A stretch of DNA of 64,000 nt from Lathyrus oleraceus. Its lineage: Eukaryota; Streptophyta; Magnoliopsida; Fabales; Fabaceae. Both the position numbers and the translations under genes were made by a program. Shown here piece by piece: positions 11,955 to 23,053 of the stretch. The notes beneath the pieces are model-generated. The model saw only the letters and a list, made by a program, of their open reading frames with translations, was not told the DNA's origin and ran no database searches. Location of the stretch: NCBI RefSeq assembly GCF_024323335.1, contig NC_066581.1:440783816-440847815 (forward strand), written 5' to 3'. How positions within the stretch are numbered: the first letter of the stretch is position 1; each line of letters opens with the position of its first letter.

Positions 11955-12790
11955 CAACTAATTTACCTTAACATCATTGTCTTCTTTTAATCTTTCCTCA
12001 ATAGATTGTACCAAAACATTTTCTATTGGAGATGAAAGATTTTCTTCCTTCAAAACATTTTCTATTAATTCATCAATCAAATCAATTTGGTAACATTTAA
12101 AGTCTTCATGAGCATGTTTCATGGCTTCAAATACGTCAAATATTACTTGATCTTTATTAAATCGGAGAAGTAATTCTCCTCTTTCTACACCAATCAAAGC
12201 TCTACTTGTGGAAAGGAAAAGTCTCCCCAACAATAATGGTGTTTCGGAATCTTCCGACATATCCAAAATGACAAAATCAGCGGGAAACGATAAATCATCA
12301 ACTTTACCAATACATCCTCCAGGGATCCGTAAGAATAAGTGACATATCGATCGACCAGGGTCAAAGTAATTTTTCATAGGTTTTGGCTCCCCATAATTTA
12401 ATTTTCTCATCATAGACAACGACATCAAATTTATGCTAGCCCCTAAATCACAAAGAATCGTGAACCTACCTAGATTTCCTAGTTTAGGTGGTAGTTAGTG
12501 TTGAATGATAACACTACATTCCTCTTCTAGCGCTACATTTTCATCATCTTTCAATTTGCGTTTATCGTTCAAAAGTTCTTTCATGAATTTAGCGTACACC
12601 AACATTTTCTCCAAGGCATCACAAAATGGAACATTGACTTGTAAAGTTGTGAGCATCTCCATGAACTTTTTAAACTGCCCTACCCCCCTTTCTCTTTTTG
12701 GCTTCTTCTTGTTTAAAGGATATAGTGGTTTGGTATAATCTGATAAAAGAGGTTTTGGTTCATTGAGAATTTGGTTTTTTGTTCTCTAAA
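11955..12790 (-). pseudogene. Athila-1 aspartic protease and gag C-terminal remnant
   Basis: Minus-strand translation gives a gag C-terminal stretch QFKKFMEMLTTLQVNVPF and AKFMKELL (about 12700-12580), then RFTILCDLGASINLMS (about 12470-12420). DLGAS is the active-site form seen in Athila-type proteases. The flap and C-terminal part ETPLLLGRLFLSTSRALI follows in the 156-residue open stretch 12428-11958. A stop interrupts the linker near 12495. Retroviral-type proteases cut the Gag-Pol polyprotein. It lies between gag and RT as expected. Confidence 0.82.
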
Positions 12791-13309
12791 AAGGTGAATC
12801 TTTATCAATATGTTTATCAAATGGTTCCCCTTCTCAAGAGAATCATTAGAAACCTCATGTTCTGTTGGTGTGGATTTTGGTTCCTCAACTTGCCCATTAT
12901 TATTTTCTACAATTTATTTCTATTTGCTGGGAGTGGATGGAATTGTGTGATTCCTTAATTCTATCACCTCACAATTTCCCTTTTCTCATGTCACTGATAA
13001 AATTAGTTGGGATTTTCCCTTCTAGTCTTTTCGTTGACTCCTCATGCTTTTCTTTCAACGAGTTATGTAACCTGTTAAAATCCAAAAATTTGCTTTGTGT
13101 TGTTAACGTAAATTGAGTCAATGTCTCTTACAACAGTGAGATATTGAATTTTGTCTCTGTCTGTGTTGTTCTTAGACTGGAATACATAGTTATAACTTGT
13201 ACTTCTCCCCTAAGTAGTTCTTCAGCACAATCACCTGCAAAATGCTCTTGACCACGATTAGTACATGATAGAAATACTACCTCGTTTGAATATTTCCATG
13301 TTTTGCTTG
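12791..13309 (-). pseudogene. Athila-1 gag remnant, cut by Ogre-A
   Basis: Low-conservation gag sequence with stops in all minus frames, continuing from the protease region. It is interrupted at 13310 by the Ogre-A LTR. No clear zinc knuckle or capsid motif can be named; the assignment is from position. Confidence 0.5.
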
Positions 13310-16300
13310 TGTCACACCCTGATTTTTAACCCTAAGATCCCATATGTCATTTGCATCATTGCATACAAACATAATCACATCTTGATCTTCCCCCTCTCAT
13401 CTTTGGGTTTTCCTTTTGGAGAGATCATCAAGCACCTTTTTGTTGATATTTTACCTTTGAGTTTAAATGTTCAGTACTTATCTAATCACTAATCAAAATA
13501 GAAAATATATGTTTTGTTTTATTTAAGTTTATTGTGCAAGTTAGGGCTTTTCATCAAGAGTATCAAGCATGGCTCCTCTGCAAGGGTTTTGTTAATTCCT
13601 CAAATCAAAGGTTCATGTCTTTCTTTCCATACCTTCATCCACAAGCTACTTCATTTTGAGTTCATATTATCATCCATGTACCTTGAAATGTAAGGAAAGC
13701 CAAGTGCACAAGTTTTATTCCATGGGGTTTGACCAAAAATCAACATTTGAAATCAAAGTTCAAAGGATCACAACTACTTCAATTCTCAACATCTTTAAAT
13801 TATTATTTTTACATATTACTCTTCTCAATGTTATCTACAACTTCTCTTTACATGACAAGATCCAATTATGCTTGGAGGATCATCACAAGTTTGAAGACAT
13901 TATAGGTCATTTGTGGACTTAGTGAAATTTGACCTATTTTCAAGTGACTTCTCCTCAACTTTAAAGGATTATAACTTGTTCAATTTTAAACATTTAAGGG
14001 TGATTATTTTTGCACAATATCATTTCTGATGCCCACTACAAGTTTACTTCAGGGATTAAAGTCAAATTATGCTTGGAAGGCCGTGGAACTCTTTGAGACA
14101 TTACATGTCATTTTCCGCCATTTGGGACTTTGAATTTTCTAGGTTACATGACCAGTTTTTCGTGCCAACTTCAACATGCCATAACTTTATGCTCAAGCAT
14201 ACAAATGCCACCTTTCTTGTCACATTGTAATCTTTTTTATGATGTCAACATACCGCAAAAAGAATGGAATCAAAAACATTCCTTAGCAAGATGCCCCATC
14301 AAGTTGAACATGGTGACTTGAAACTAAAGAAATCACCATGGTCCTAATTTGAACTTCACTAATTCTCAATTACAAGCCAAATTACCATGCTTTTTATACC
14401 TAAACATGTTTAACCAAGTCTCCATAAGTTATTTGACCCTTGAAATGCATGATTTGATTGAGTTTTGATGGATTGCAAGTCACATTTTTCACACATTCTG
14501 ATCAAATTAATTTTGCACGAATTAAGCTTGATTCCAGAAAAATTCAACTATCGTGTTTTGAATTCCAACTTGTTTCAATCCAATTTCTTGATTCCATTAG
14601 CACCTTCGGTCTTCTCTGGAGCTTTTGCAACAATTCCAAAGCTCTAGGACCTTCTGGAGTGCTCTGACTAGATCGAGCTTCATCAACTTCTGATCGCCAT
14701 TTAAACAAGGTAGTTTTGAGCATCATTTGAACTCAAACAATTTACCACAATATAGTCCTTCACTCTCTGATGCGTTTCCCTAACTTATCAGACGTTGATT
14801 GGTCGTGTTCATCATCTAATTTTATCCCCCATGGTTTGCTTGCTTCTGAAACTTCTCTGAAATTCCCCATGCTCAATTTAGATAAATGAATTTTGAGCAT
14901 AAGGTTGAATTCACCAAACGATGAAACTCCGGTGGTCTCATGTTTTGGAGACATGTTGGACATTTGAAATGTTTTGATTGGTCCAATTTGAATTACATCC
15001 CGTGTTTTATTTTGATTAATTTCCATTGTCTACCCTAGCTTGAGGATTGTTGGATATGCCACATCAATTAATAAGGCCATATCCAAGGCTCCGTGTTTTT
15101 TTCGGATTATATTTCTTTTTCTTTTTTCATTTTTATTTGCTTTCTCTTTTAAAATTCATAGAATATTCATCTTTTATCATAAAAATACCAAAATAATTTC
15201 TAAAATTTTCTTTTATTTTTCTTCATCTGATTTTTATTTTTCCATATTTTCTTTTCTTGATTCTCTTTTTTTTTTTAATTTTCTATTTTATCCTATATTT
15301 TAATTGGTTTCAAAATACTTTTAGGAATTTAAAATTTTTGAAAAATTATTTTATGTTTCTTATTTTATTTATGCCTTTCATAATTTTCATGGCCATTCTT
15401 TTAGTGTTTTGAAGGACTTTATGGATTTCCTCTTTTATTTCCTTTTTAAAATTCATTTTAAAAATGTTCTTAATGTATTTTATTTTATTTTATTGCATTT
15501 TATATTTGTTTGACCTTTGTTCACTTCTGTTGGTCTTGGATCTTAGTTGATTTGATCATAGGTCTCATTAAACTTAATGGATCTGGGGTGTTGATGGGGT
15601 GAAAACCCTAATCCACCAAAATAGATGATTGATTTTGATGATGACTTGATCAAGCCTTTGATCCAATGTGGATTTCATCTCTTTTGTCCTCTTCATCTTG
15701 TCCTCTTCTCTTCCTTTTTCTTTTGATCAATTGGATGGTTTATGTCCATCTTGATCATGATGTGTGGATTGGTGCTTGATGAACTTTCATCATTTCAAAT
15801 CTACCTCCTAATTGATCATGGATCATTTAAGGTACTTTGGATTGATGCATAAGTTTGTCCTAGATACTATGAAGTATTGGTTGATGTAATGCACCACTCT
15901 TCTAGCCTTTGTGCTTGATCACTTCGCTTTTCTTTTTTTGCTTGGAATAGCTTTAGGAGAATGATTTATATATCATTTCTATAGCATGTATTAACATAGA
16001 CATTATTATTGACTGACCTCAGAAATTTGTGACTTCTACATAAGTCCAATTACGATTGCTTAACATAGCGCTAAATTTATCCAGAATCTAAAGCAAGTCA
16101 TTTTTATAAGAGATTGTAAATCTTACAATCCTCATGGTATGTATGAAAAATATTGTATCCTTTTCACCTTGAGAGCTAGTTGCATACTTGTTGATTTTAT
16201 CCAAGTTGGAGCTCTTCTCATGATGATGCAAAGATCCATATTTTCACACTTGTGCGTGAATAGTTGAGTGTTCTCCAAAAAATGACAAATTTCCCTTTTC

Positions 16301-17530
16301 ATTTTTTATTAATAACACAACTTACTTACATTCTATCATATTAACTTTACTTTAATATCATTTATCTTATGCTTTTTATTTTAATGTCATTTATCTAATT
16401 CCATTTAGTTTATGTTTTTATTTTAGCATCTCATATCATATTGTTTGTGCTTATGCTATTTACTCTTTGTCCATTTGGATTTGTTTTTATTTTAAAGAAA
16501 TTAATAAAGGAGAAACCCCTAAAAAAAATTGGTTCCCTGGATTCATGAACTTGTGGCTACTATCCTTAGGATTGCTGTGGAGTTATGGACATAGAAGTAG
16601 GACCTTGACCCTTGCTTTGGAAGCTTGTGATTTGAGACCTTGGAATTCCTCTAGTACCCTTAACTTTGGACTTATTCTAAAGACTTGGCTTGGTTATCCT
16701 GGTTTTCATCTGATATATGGTTTATTCTTTGCTTATTTGGCTTGCTTGAGGCTTAATCCAAAGGAAGGAAATTTTGCTTGACTTCTATCATAAAGCTTTC
16801 TATCTATTGGTTATATCATTCCTCCCTAGATTTTAATTTACGCTCTAAGATAATCTCTTCTTCTCCTCTCCTTCTTTGATTTTCAAAATCTTCTCACTCC
16901 TTTCAAAACCTTCTTGTTTTCAAACTTGAATCATTTTCTCAATAAACCTTGACTTTTGTCAAGTGATTTCCAAAAACTTTTTCTAAATAAATGCTAACAC
17001 ATCTTAAGCATATTAAAACCAATTTCAAAATACTAAAAAATGCATAATCCATTCAAACTATTTTGTGCCCCTTTGTGCACCTTTTCTTTTAAAACTTTTC
17101 ACAAAGTTTAGACATGAGTCATTTCCATAGTTGATATGTATTTCTCCTATCCCTATAGTATGCATGATAATTCTTTTGCATCCAAGGGAGTTAGTGGCAT
17201 ACTTGTTGATATTTATCCAAGTTGGATCCCTTCTCTTCAATGATGTAAAGTTCTCATACTTGTGGGAGGCTAGTTGATTATTCTACTTAAAATGACAAAA
17301 TTTCTTCTCATTAAAAATGAATCAAGACAAACACCTTTGTTATTTTTCCCACAAACTACGAGGTTTTGATCCTTCATTGCACTTTGTTGGTACGTAGGTA
17401 TGAGACTCAAGAAGTCTTGTCAAACACAAAAATCATAAAAAAACATTTCTCTTCTCATATCCCCAATATTTTTCAAACAACACCATTTTAAAGCCAAAAT
17501 GCACAAATTTTCAATGAGGTTTATGTAGAG
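13310..17530 (+). repeat. Ogre-A 5' LTR, 3' end eroded
   Basis: The start, TGTCACACCCTGATTTTTAACCC, has the TG end and the general form of Ogre LTR starts (compare TGTAAGACCC of Ogre-B, C and D). Block 16008-16078 matches blocks in the Ogre-B and Ogre-D LTRs. A late block (ACTACGAGGTTTTGATCC, about 17355) matches Ogre LTR R/U5 sequence. The last few hundred bases, including the CCGCTACA end, are missing, so the right limit is approximate. A T-rich tract fills about 15100-15310. Confidence 0.75.
16128..17315 (+). repeat. Diverged direct repeat pair inside the Ogre-A LTR
   Basis: About 175 bases at 16128-16300 are repeated, diverged, at about 17142-17315. Shared elements are GCATACTTGTTGAT, TTATCCAAGTTGGA, a CTTCTC...GATG segment and AATGACAAA, in the same order. 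This is a segmental duplication inside the LTR, about 1 kb apart. Confidence 0.7.
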
Positions 17531-18235
17531 TACTTAGTGGGTTTAGCTTATCTTTGCTTATCTGTGTATAATATTTTTTCTGTTGTTTATTATTGTTTGT
17601 TATGTCTGGTGCCTGGTGGTCTCCGTGTGGTGAGATAAGTCATATACCCGGACTTGAGTGCTCGTATAATATGAGGTTGGTATAGTCTTGTTTGTATTAC
17701 ATGGAGTTAATCCTTAATGAGATGACTTGAGATCCCCCGCTCAATAGAGGCCCCTTTGGGATTACTGATGTCTTACGAGTAGTCGTAATCGACATTAATT
17801 ATTCCGACCTGGGAACCCAAGAAGCTGAGGACCTTAGAATCCTTAACCCATACTGGCCTTTTAGGACGTACTGTGGTGGCTATTCAGGTGTAGACTGGAA
17901 TTAGTTATTACACGATACTAGAGTTGGACAAGTTTCTCTTAAGAATGTTATTGGTTAATGAGTAGTTGTTTAAGATGGTAATATCTGAAAGATGGAATTA
18001 TGACTGTGGGAACTTTTTAGAACCTTGTTCTACAGATGATTATACCCTTATTACATACATCGTGGGTTGGTTCTTACCCTTGGCTCCTTGCTCGTGACTC
18101 TGAACATTTGGACCTTGCTTGTGTGCCTTGTGCAATCTTGTTTGTGGTTGTTGCATTATGCACTCATTGCATTCATGAGCATTTTTCTCAGTTTTCAAGG
18201 AACTTAGAGATTCTCTTTGCAAATATCACAGATAT
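17531..18235 (+). other. Ogre-A untranslated leader
   Basis: It aligns in order with the Ogre-D leader: CTTAGTGGGTTTAGC (17549) against CCTAGTGGGTTTTGCC, then a TGGTGGTCTC block, then CCGGACTTGAGTGC against CCGAACTCGAGTGC. The primer site itself is not present. No coding. Confidence 0.65.
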
Positions 18236-19743
18236 TTTGACCATAGATATTGGAAGAAGGAATACTCAGAAATACAGTTTCACATGTTCTGATATAAAGG
18301 AATTAAGAAAGCTAGCATTTTTGTGTGGATGATCCTAAGGATTTCAGAGACCATTTTGGAATACTTTTGTTTGTTATATGTGTTGATGTCGAAGATGGTC
18401 TTCTTTGTACTCTAGTTCAGTTCTACAATCCCGTTTATCGATGTTTCACTTTCCCTGATTATTAGTTATTGCCTACCATGGAGGAGTATGTTTATCTTTT
18501 AGGAATATCAGTTTACAACAGGGTCCCTTTTTGTGGTTTGGAAGGAACTCTGGAGTCGCAAGTTATTGCTGGGGCTATTAATCCAATGAAATCTGACGTA
18601 GATGCAAAGGTCACTATCAAAGGAGGTATCAGATGGTTGACTTCAAAAATATTTATTGAGAAAGCCTTTTTTTTTACTAATGTTGATAGCATTGTGGCCT
18701 TTGAAGCTATTCTTGCCTTGCTCATCTATGGTTTGGTATTGTTTCCCAACATTGACATTTTTGTTGATGTTAATGCTATTAGGATCTTTTTGGTTGGGAA
18801 TCATGTTCCAACTTTCCTCGGTGACACCTATTTCTCCATTCATCATAGGACTTCTAAGGGAAATGGAACCATTGTCTGTTGTGCACCTTTGTTGTACATG
18901 TGGTTTATTTTGCACTTGCTGCAATCTCACATCTTCAAAGAAAACAAGGGTTGTTTAAGGTGGTATCAAATACTTATGTCTCTCACCAATGATGACATCA
19001 CTTGGTATTCTTCTGTTTAGGAAAACGTCGAGATTATTGATTGTTCTGAGGAGTTTTCTAATGTACCTCTTCTTGGTACACCAAGAGGAATCAACTACGT
19101 TCTGACTTTGCAAGACACCAACCTGGGTTCGCTTTGAAGGACAAACCTAATAATACATTATTAGAAGGTTTATTTTTCCGAAAAGGAAAAGTCACAGAAG
19201 GATTGAACACTAGGATGGTGCATGCTTGGCAAAATATTCATAGGGAAATAAAAGGTGAACTTGGATTGAAGAATTTGTGTAGCTTTGGAGCCTTACAGTA
19301 GTTGGGTGAAAAAGAGAGCAAAAGAATTCAAGATGCCTCACTTTTATGAGAGACCTATATCTTTAATAGTGGTAAAATCACCCACTATTCATATTAAAGG
19401 CATAGAGGATTTGCAAGAAGCTTTGGATAATATGAAGTAAGAGAAGGATGCTTGGGAAGCCAAGTTTCACGCTTCAAACCCCGGGAAGTTAGAAATGCAA
19501 AAGCAGTTGAAGGAAAATGATAACTTGATAGAGCTGCTTGAGCAACTTGCTATGAAGAGGTCAAGGAACCAAGAGGATTTATTTTCCTCTAACAGTTCAT
19601 CATCTACTCATCTTCCTACTTTCAGTGTTTGGAAAGGCATTGTAGATCAGCTTGTGATGGAGAAGGATTCCATGAAGAGCAACTATGAAAGAGAGATCAA
19701 AAGACTTCGCAAGAAGTATCATCTTGGAGTTGGGTCATCATAG
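18236..19743 (+). pseudogene. Ogre-A ORF1 remnant (DUF7745-like, unknown function)
   Basis: Homologous to the intact Ogre-D ORF1 (56481-57932). The best-preserved part is 18469-19020 (PTMEEYVYLLGI, TTKGGIRWL-like segment, LVLFPNIDIFVDVNAIRIF, LMSLTNDDITWY). It is broken by a TAG at 19018. A decayed middle follows, and the C-terminal coiled-coil stretch is at 19495-19743 (LKENDNLIELLEQL ... YEREIKRLRKKY). ORF1 is specific to Ogre-type elements and its role is not known to me. Stops and small deletions make this copy non-functional. Confidence 0.8.
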
Positions 19744-20065
19744 GTTATGATTCCATAGACCCAATTTCTTTTCTCTTATGCTTTAGGATTATTGAGATTG
19801 TATTTCAGATTGTAATCCTTTTCATTATTAATAAAATGAGATTTTCAGTATTTTCAAATTTGTTATTTCCTTCATGATGTTTGAAATTTTCTTTATATCT
19901 TGAATCCTTGAAAACATTGCATTTGCATTTGCATATCAAGCATCATGTTGCATCTTGGCCTTGCTTTGTATGAGTTTGACAGATGCCTTATTTATTCCTT
20001 TTCTTGGTCTTTGTTTAGACAAGTTGTCTCACTAGTACAACACTCATGATAATCAATAGAAGAAG
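19744..20065 (+). other. Ogre-A ORF1-gag spacer
   Basis: AT-rich noncoding sequence. The equivalent spacer of Ogre-D (57933-58260) also holds the ATATT...TGCAAAT type sequence. Nothing else is visible. Confidence 0.5.
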
Positions 20066-21302
20066 ATGGATCGTTTAGAACAAGAGAATCATGAACTCTA
20101 GGAGGAAGGGACTACTTTGAGGGAAAGATTTGAAAGGCTCACTGCTATGATGTAAGTCCTGGCGGCTACTCAGAATCAACCTCCTCCTCTTCCTCCTTAT
20201 CCTCAGACTCTGCTTTAGAGGACTATGATTTCAGAAATCACTTATGTGCCCATTTCTGTGACTTTAGTCAGTGCTCCACATCACCAGATGCCTCCTGGTT
20301 TCCCCTGGGGTATGCCTCATCACTATTCGCCAAAAGGATATCAACCAGCTGTTGAATTTCCCGTTAGTCAACCGGTCATGTGTGTACCACCTCCCATGGT
20401 CCATGCTACTCCTTATGTGGAAGAACCTGTTTTCCATGCTAATTAGAGTGAAATTGTTGGTGTCTATGAATGGATGGATGAATTTTCAAGATCAGTTTCA
20501 AGCTATGCAGAAAGAGATTCAAGCTCTGAGGGGAAAATAATTGTTTGGAAAGAATTATCGTGATCTTTTCTTAGTTCCTAATGTGAAGATCCCTCATAAG
20601 TTTAAAGTTCCATATTTCGAGAAGCGTAACTCTTGTCCTTTGAGTCATTTGGTGATATATGCTCGCAAGATGTCGACTCAAACTAATAACCATCAATTGT
20701 TGATTCATTACTTCCATGATAGTTTAACCGGTGCTGCTTTGAAGTGGTACATGGGACTTGATAGCACCCAAATCCATACTTTAAACGATCTAGGTGAACA
20801 TTTTGTCCGTCACTATAAGTATAATGTTGACATGGCGCCGAACCGAGATCAACTTCGTGCTAGGTCCCAAAAGGATAAGGAAACTTTCAAAGAGTACGCA
20901 TAAAGATGGCACGCGATTTCCGCATAGGTCAGTCCTCCGTTAGAAGAGAAAGAGATGACAAAGTTGTTTTTGAAGACTTTGAGTCCGTTTTACTATGACC
21001 GAATGGTTGAAAGCACTCCCGGTGATTTTACCGAGATGGTCAACATGGGGATGGGACTAGAAGAAAGAATTTATGAGGGACGATTGAAAAAGAGTGGTTC
21101 TTCTGACAGTTCCAAGAAGTATGGGAATGGTTTTTCCCAGGAGAAGGAACATGATGCTAATGTTATTTCGCAAGAGAAATGTAGGAGATCTTTGAGAAGC
21201 AATCAACGTCATCAGCATGTGGCGTCAGTTACCCTGGTTATTAATCTTGCTCCATTTATTCAAGAAACACCAAATTATCAACCATGATTTCAACAACGTA
21301 CT
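20066..21302 (+). pseudogene. Ogre-A gag remnant, truncated by Ogre-B
   Basis: It begins ATGGATCGTTTAGAACAAG (MDRLEQENHEL), corresponding to the Ogre-D gag start. It then shows PPGFPWGMP, a capsid-type retrotransposon gag domain (VPNVKIPHKFKVPYFEK, LSHLVIYARKMSTQT, LIHYFHDSLTGAALKWY, RSQKDKETFKEYA; 20541-20903), and the continuation FLKTLSPFYYDRMVES ... VNMGMGLEERIYEG (20955-21287). Stops occur after HEL, before VLAATQ, after the RGK segment at 20538 and after KEYA. The zinc knuckle and protease are absent because Ogre-B begins at 21303. Gag builds the particle that packages element RNA. Confidence 0.85.
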
Positions 21303-21487
21303 TGTAGCGGGGTTTTCGTTACTTTTAGGTTTATTGACTAAACCAAAAGTCAACATGCAATTCGAGTCGCCACTACACTTTTATTTGTCCAAAGGAAAGG
21401 CTAAAAAGCGAGCAAAAGCCAAGTAAGAAGTTTTTCAAATCAAAAACTAATAAAAATGTTAGAGATCTAGGTAAGGGGGTTGGTTAT
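21303..21487 (-). repeat. Ogre-B 3' LTR, outer fragment (split by Ogre-C)
   Basis: It begins TGTAGCGGGGTTTTCG, the reverse complement of an Ogre LTR 3' end (CCGCTACA), and reads like the corresponding part of the Ogre-C LTR (ATTGACTAAACCAAAAG, TCGAGTCGCCAC). It is interrupted at 21488 by Ogre-C. The LTR continues at 43496. GTACT at 21298-21302 is the candidate left target site. Confidence 0.88.
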
Positions 21488-22511
21488 TGTAGCGGTGTAT
21501 TCGTCACTTTATGATTTATTGATTAAACCAAAAGCAAAGCATACAAAGAAATCGAGTCGCCACCGCACTTTTATTTATCCAAAGGAATGGCTAAAAAGCG
21601 AACAAAAGCCTAAGAAGTTTTACACATAGAAAACTAATGAAAAGATCAGAGAATCTGGGTAAAGGATTAATTACGCAATGGGAAGGTGTTAGGCACCCAA
21701 AACGTCCTAGGTACTCCTAGGGAGCCCTTTTCACACTTGTTGTATAAAAAGTTTATTTGTTTATGACATATTGTGCAAACATGATTGGGAAGATGAGAAA
21801 AGAATATACAAGTTATTATTTTTGTGTTTGAACGGATGAACCCGTTGCCTACGTACCTTTCCATGGAAGGTAAGGATCAAAACGCCGTAGTTCGGCTAAA
21901 AGATTTCCAAAATATGAGTGGGTTCATTTTAAAACAAAAGCCCTAAGGTCTTTCGTTATCCACGGGAGAAAACTCAACCTTATACGAACAACGAGTCCAC
22001 CACGTGAGAAAAGCTTCAACTTGCTAGTGAGGGGTTAACCCTATAATAAGCAAGGAAGTCTTACAATTCAATCACTAAGGACCAAGGTGAGGTTAACATC
22101 AACCAACTAGGATAAATCAATCCTATGGCTAATGTATGAAAACTTATCAAGAATGGACAAAGCCACAAAACAATTGAATGAGTTGGATTAACCAATTAGA
22201 ATTTATTCACAAAAGAGTGGTCAAGGTATGATTAGAATTCAATTCAAAAAAGTATTATGAAATGGAGTTCGAAAAATCAAAGGCCTAAAGCCTAGGTTTC
22301 TAATTTGAAAAGAGATGAAAATGTTTGCATAATATATGTCAAAGTTTTTGAATTAACATGTGAAAAGAGAGTTTTGGAAACACACACAAAAATGGAAGGG
22401 TGAGGAAGTAAAACTTCTTAGATGTTCACCTCTTGAAATCATATGTAGATGATTCAAGTGTGTCCTTTGGAATGAGGCAACAAAGCAAGTAAGCTAATGA
22501 ACAAAGCAAGG

Positions 22512-23053
22512 TGATACTGGATGCCAATCAATGGACTTATACCAATCTCACAAACAAAAGTGGATACCGGATACCAATCAATGGATTTACACCAATCTCC
22601 TAAAACAAAACAAATGATACCGGATGCCAATCAATGGACTTATACCAATCTTACAAACAAAGGTGGATACCGGATACCAATCAATGGATTTACACCAATC
22701 TCCTAAAATAAAACAATGATACTAGATGCCAATCAATGGACTTATACCAATCTCACAAACAAAGGTGGATACCGGATACCAATCAATGGATTTACACCAA
22801 TCTCCTAAAATAAAACAATGATACCAGATGCCAATCAATGGACTTATACTAGTCTCACAAAACAAACACGGATACCGGATACCAATTAATGGATTTACAC
22901 CAATCTCCTAAAACAAAACAATGATACCGGATGCCAATCAATGGACTTATAACAATCTCACAAAACAAACACGGATACCGGATACCAATCAATGGATTTA
23001 CACCAATCTCCTAAAACAAGACAATGATACAGGATGCCAATCAATGGACTTAT
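22512..23053 (-). repeat. Alternating 51-bp tandem array in Ogre-C 3' LTR
   Basis: Eleven units of about 51 bases alternate between two types: type 1 has GATGCCAATCAATGGACTTA, type 2 has GATACCAATCAATGGATTTA. The higher-order period is about 102 bases. A twelfth, diverged unit follows (AACTGCCAAGTAATGGACTTA). Type identity is preserved along the array, so it grew by duplication of dimers. The spurious short ORFs here come from the period being a multiple of three. Confidence 0.92.

Larger units (their letters stand above)
2423..13309 (-). mobile_element. Athila-1: decayed Athila-type Ty3/gypsy retrotransposon
   Basis: On the minus strand the order is gag, protease, RT, RNase H, integrase, 3' UTR, polypurine tract, 3' LTR, which is the Athila lineage order. 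Its 3' UTR is interrupted by a solo LTR (4573-8753), and its gag is cut at 13310 by Ogre-A, so the 5' LTR lies outside the window. Nearly every domain carries stops and frameshifts, so it is old. The left flank at 2418-2422 is CATAC; the partner target duplication is not visible. Confidence 0.85.
13310..21302 (+). mobile_element. Ogre-A: 5' part of a plus-strand Ogre retrotransposon
   Basis: 5' LTR, leader, ORF1 and gag occur in the Ogre order on the plus strand. The element stops inside gag at 21302, where the minus-strand Ogre-B LTR begins. Protease, pol and 3' LTR are not in the window and may resume beyond its right edge. It inserted into Athila-1 gag. The 3' end of its LTR and its primer site appear deleted near 17500-17550. 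Stops throughout ORF1 and gag show that it is old. Confidence 0.8.

Noticed and set aside
15040..15303. 87-codon Phe-rich, apparently membrane-spanning ORF in the Ogre-A LTR
   Set aside because: It arises from a T-rich low-complexity tract; composition explains the hydrophobicity.
22512..23053. CRISPR-like appearance of regularly spaced repeats
   Set aside because: There are no unique spacers; units are contiguous tandem copies in a plant LTR, and no cas-like gene is present.
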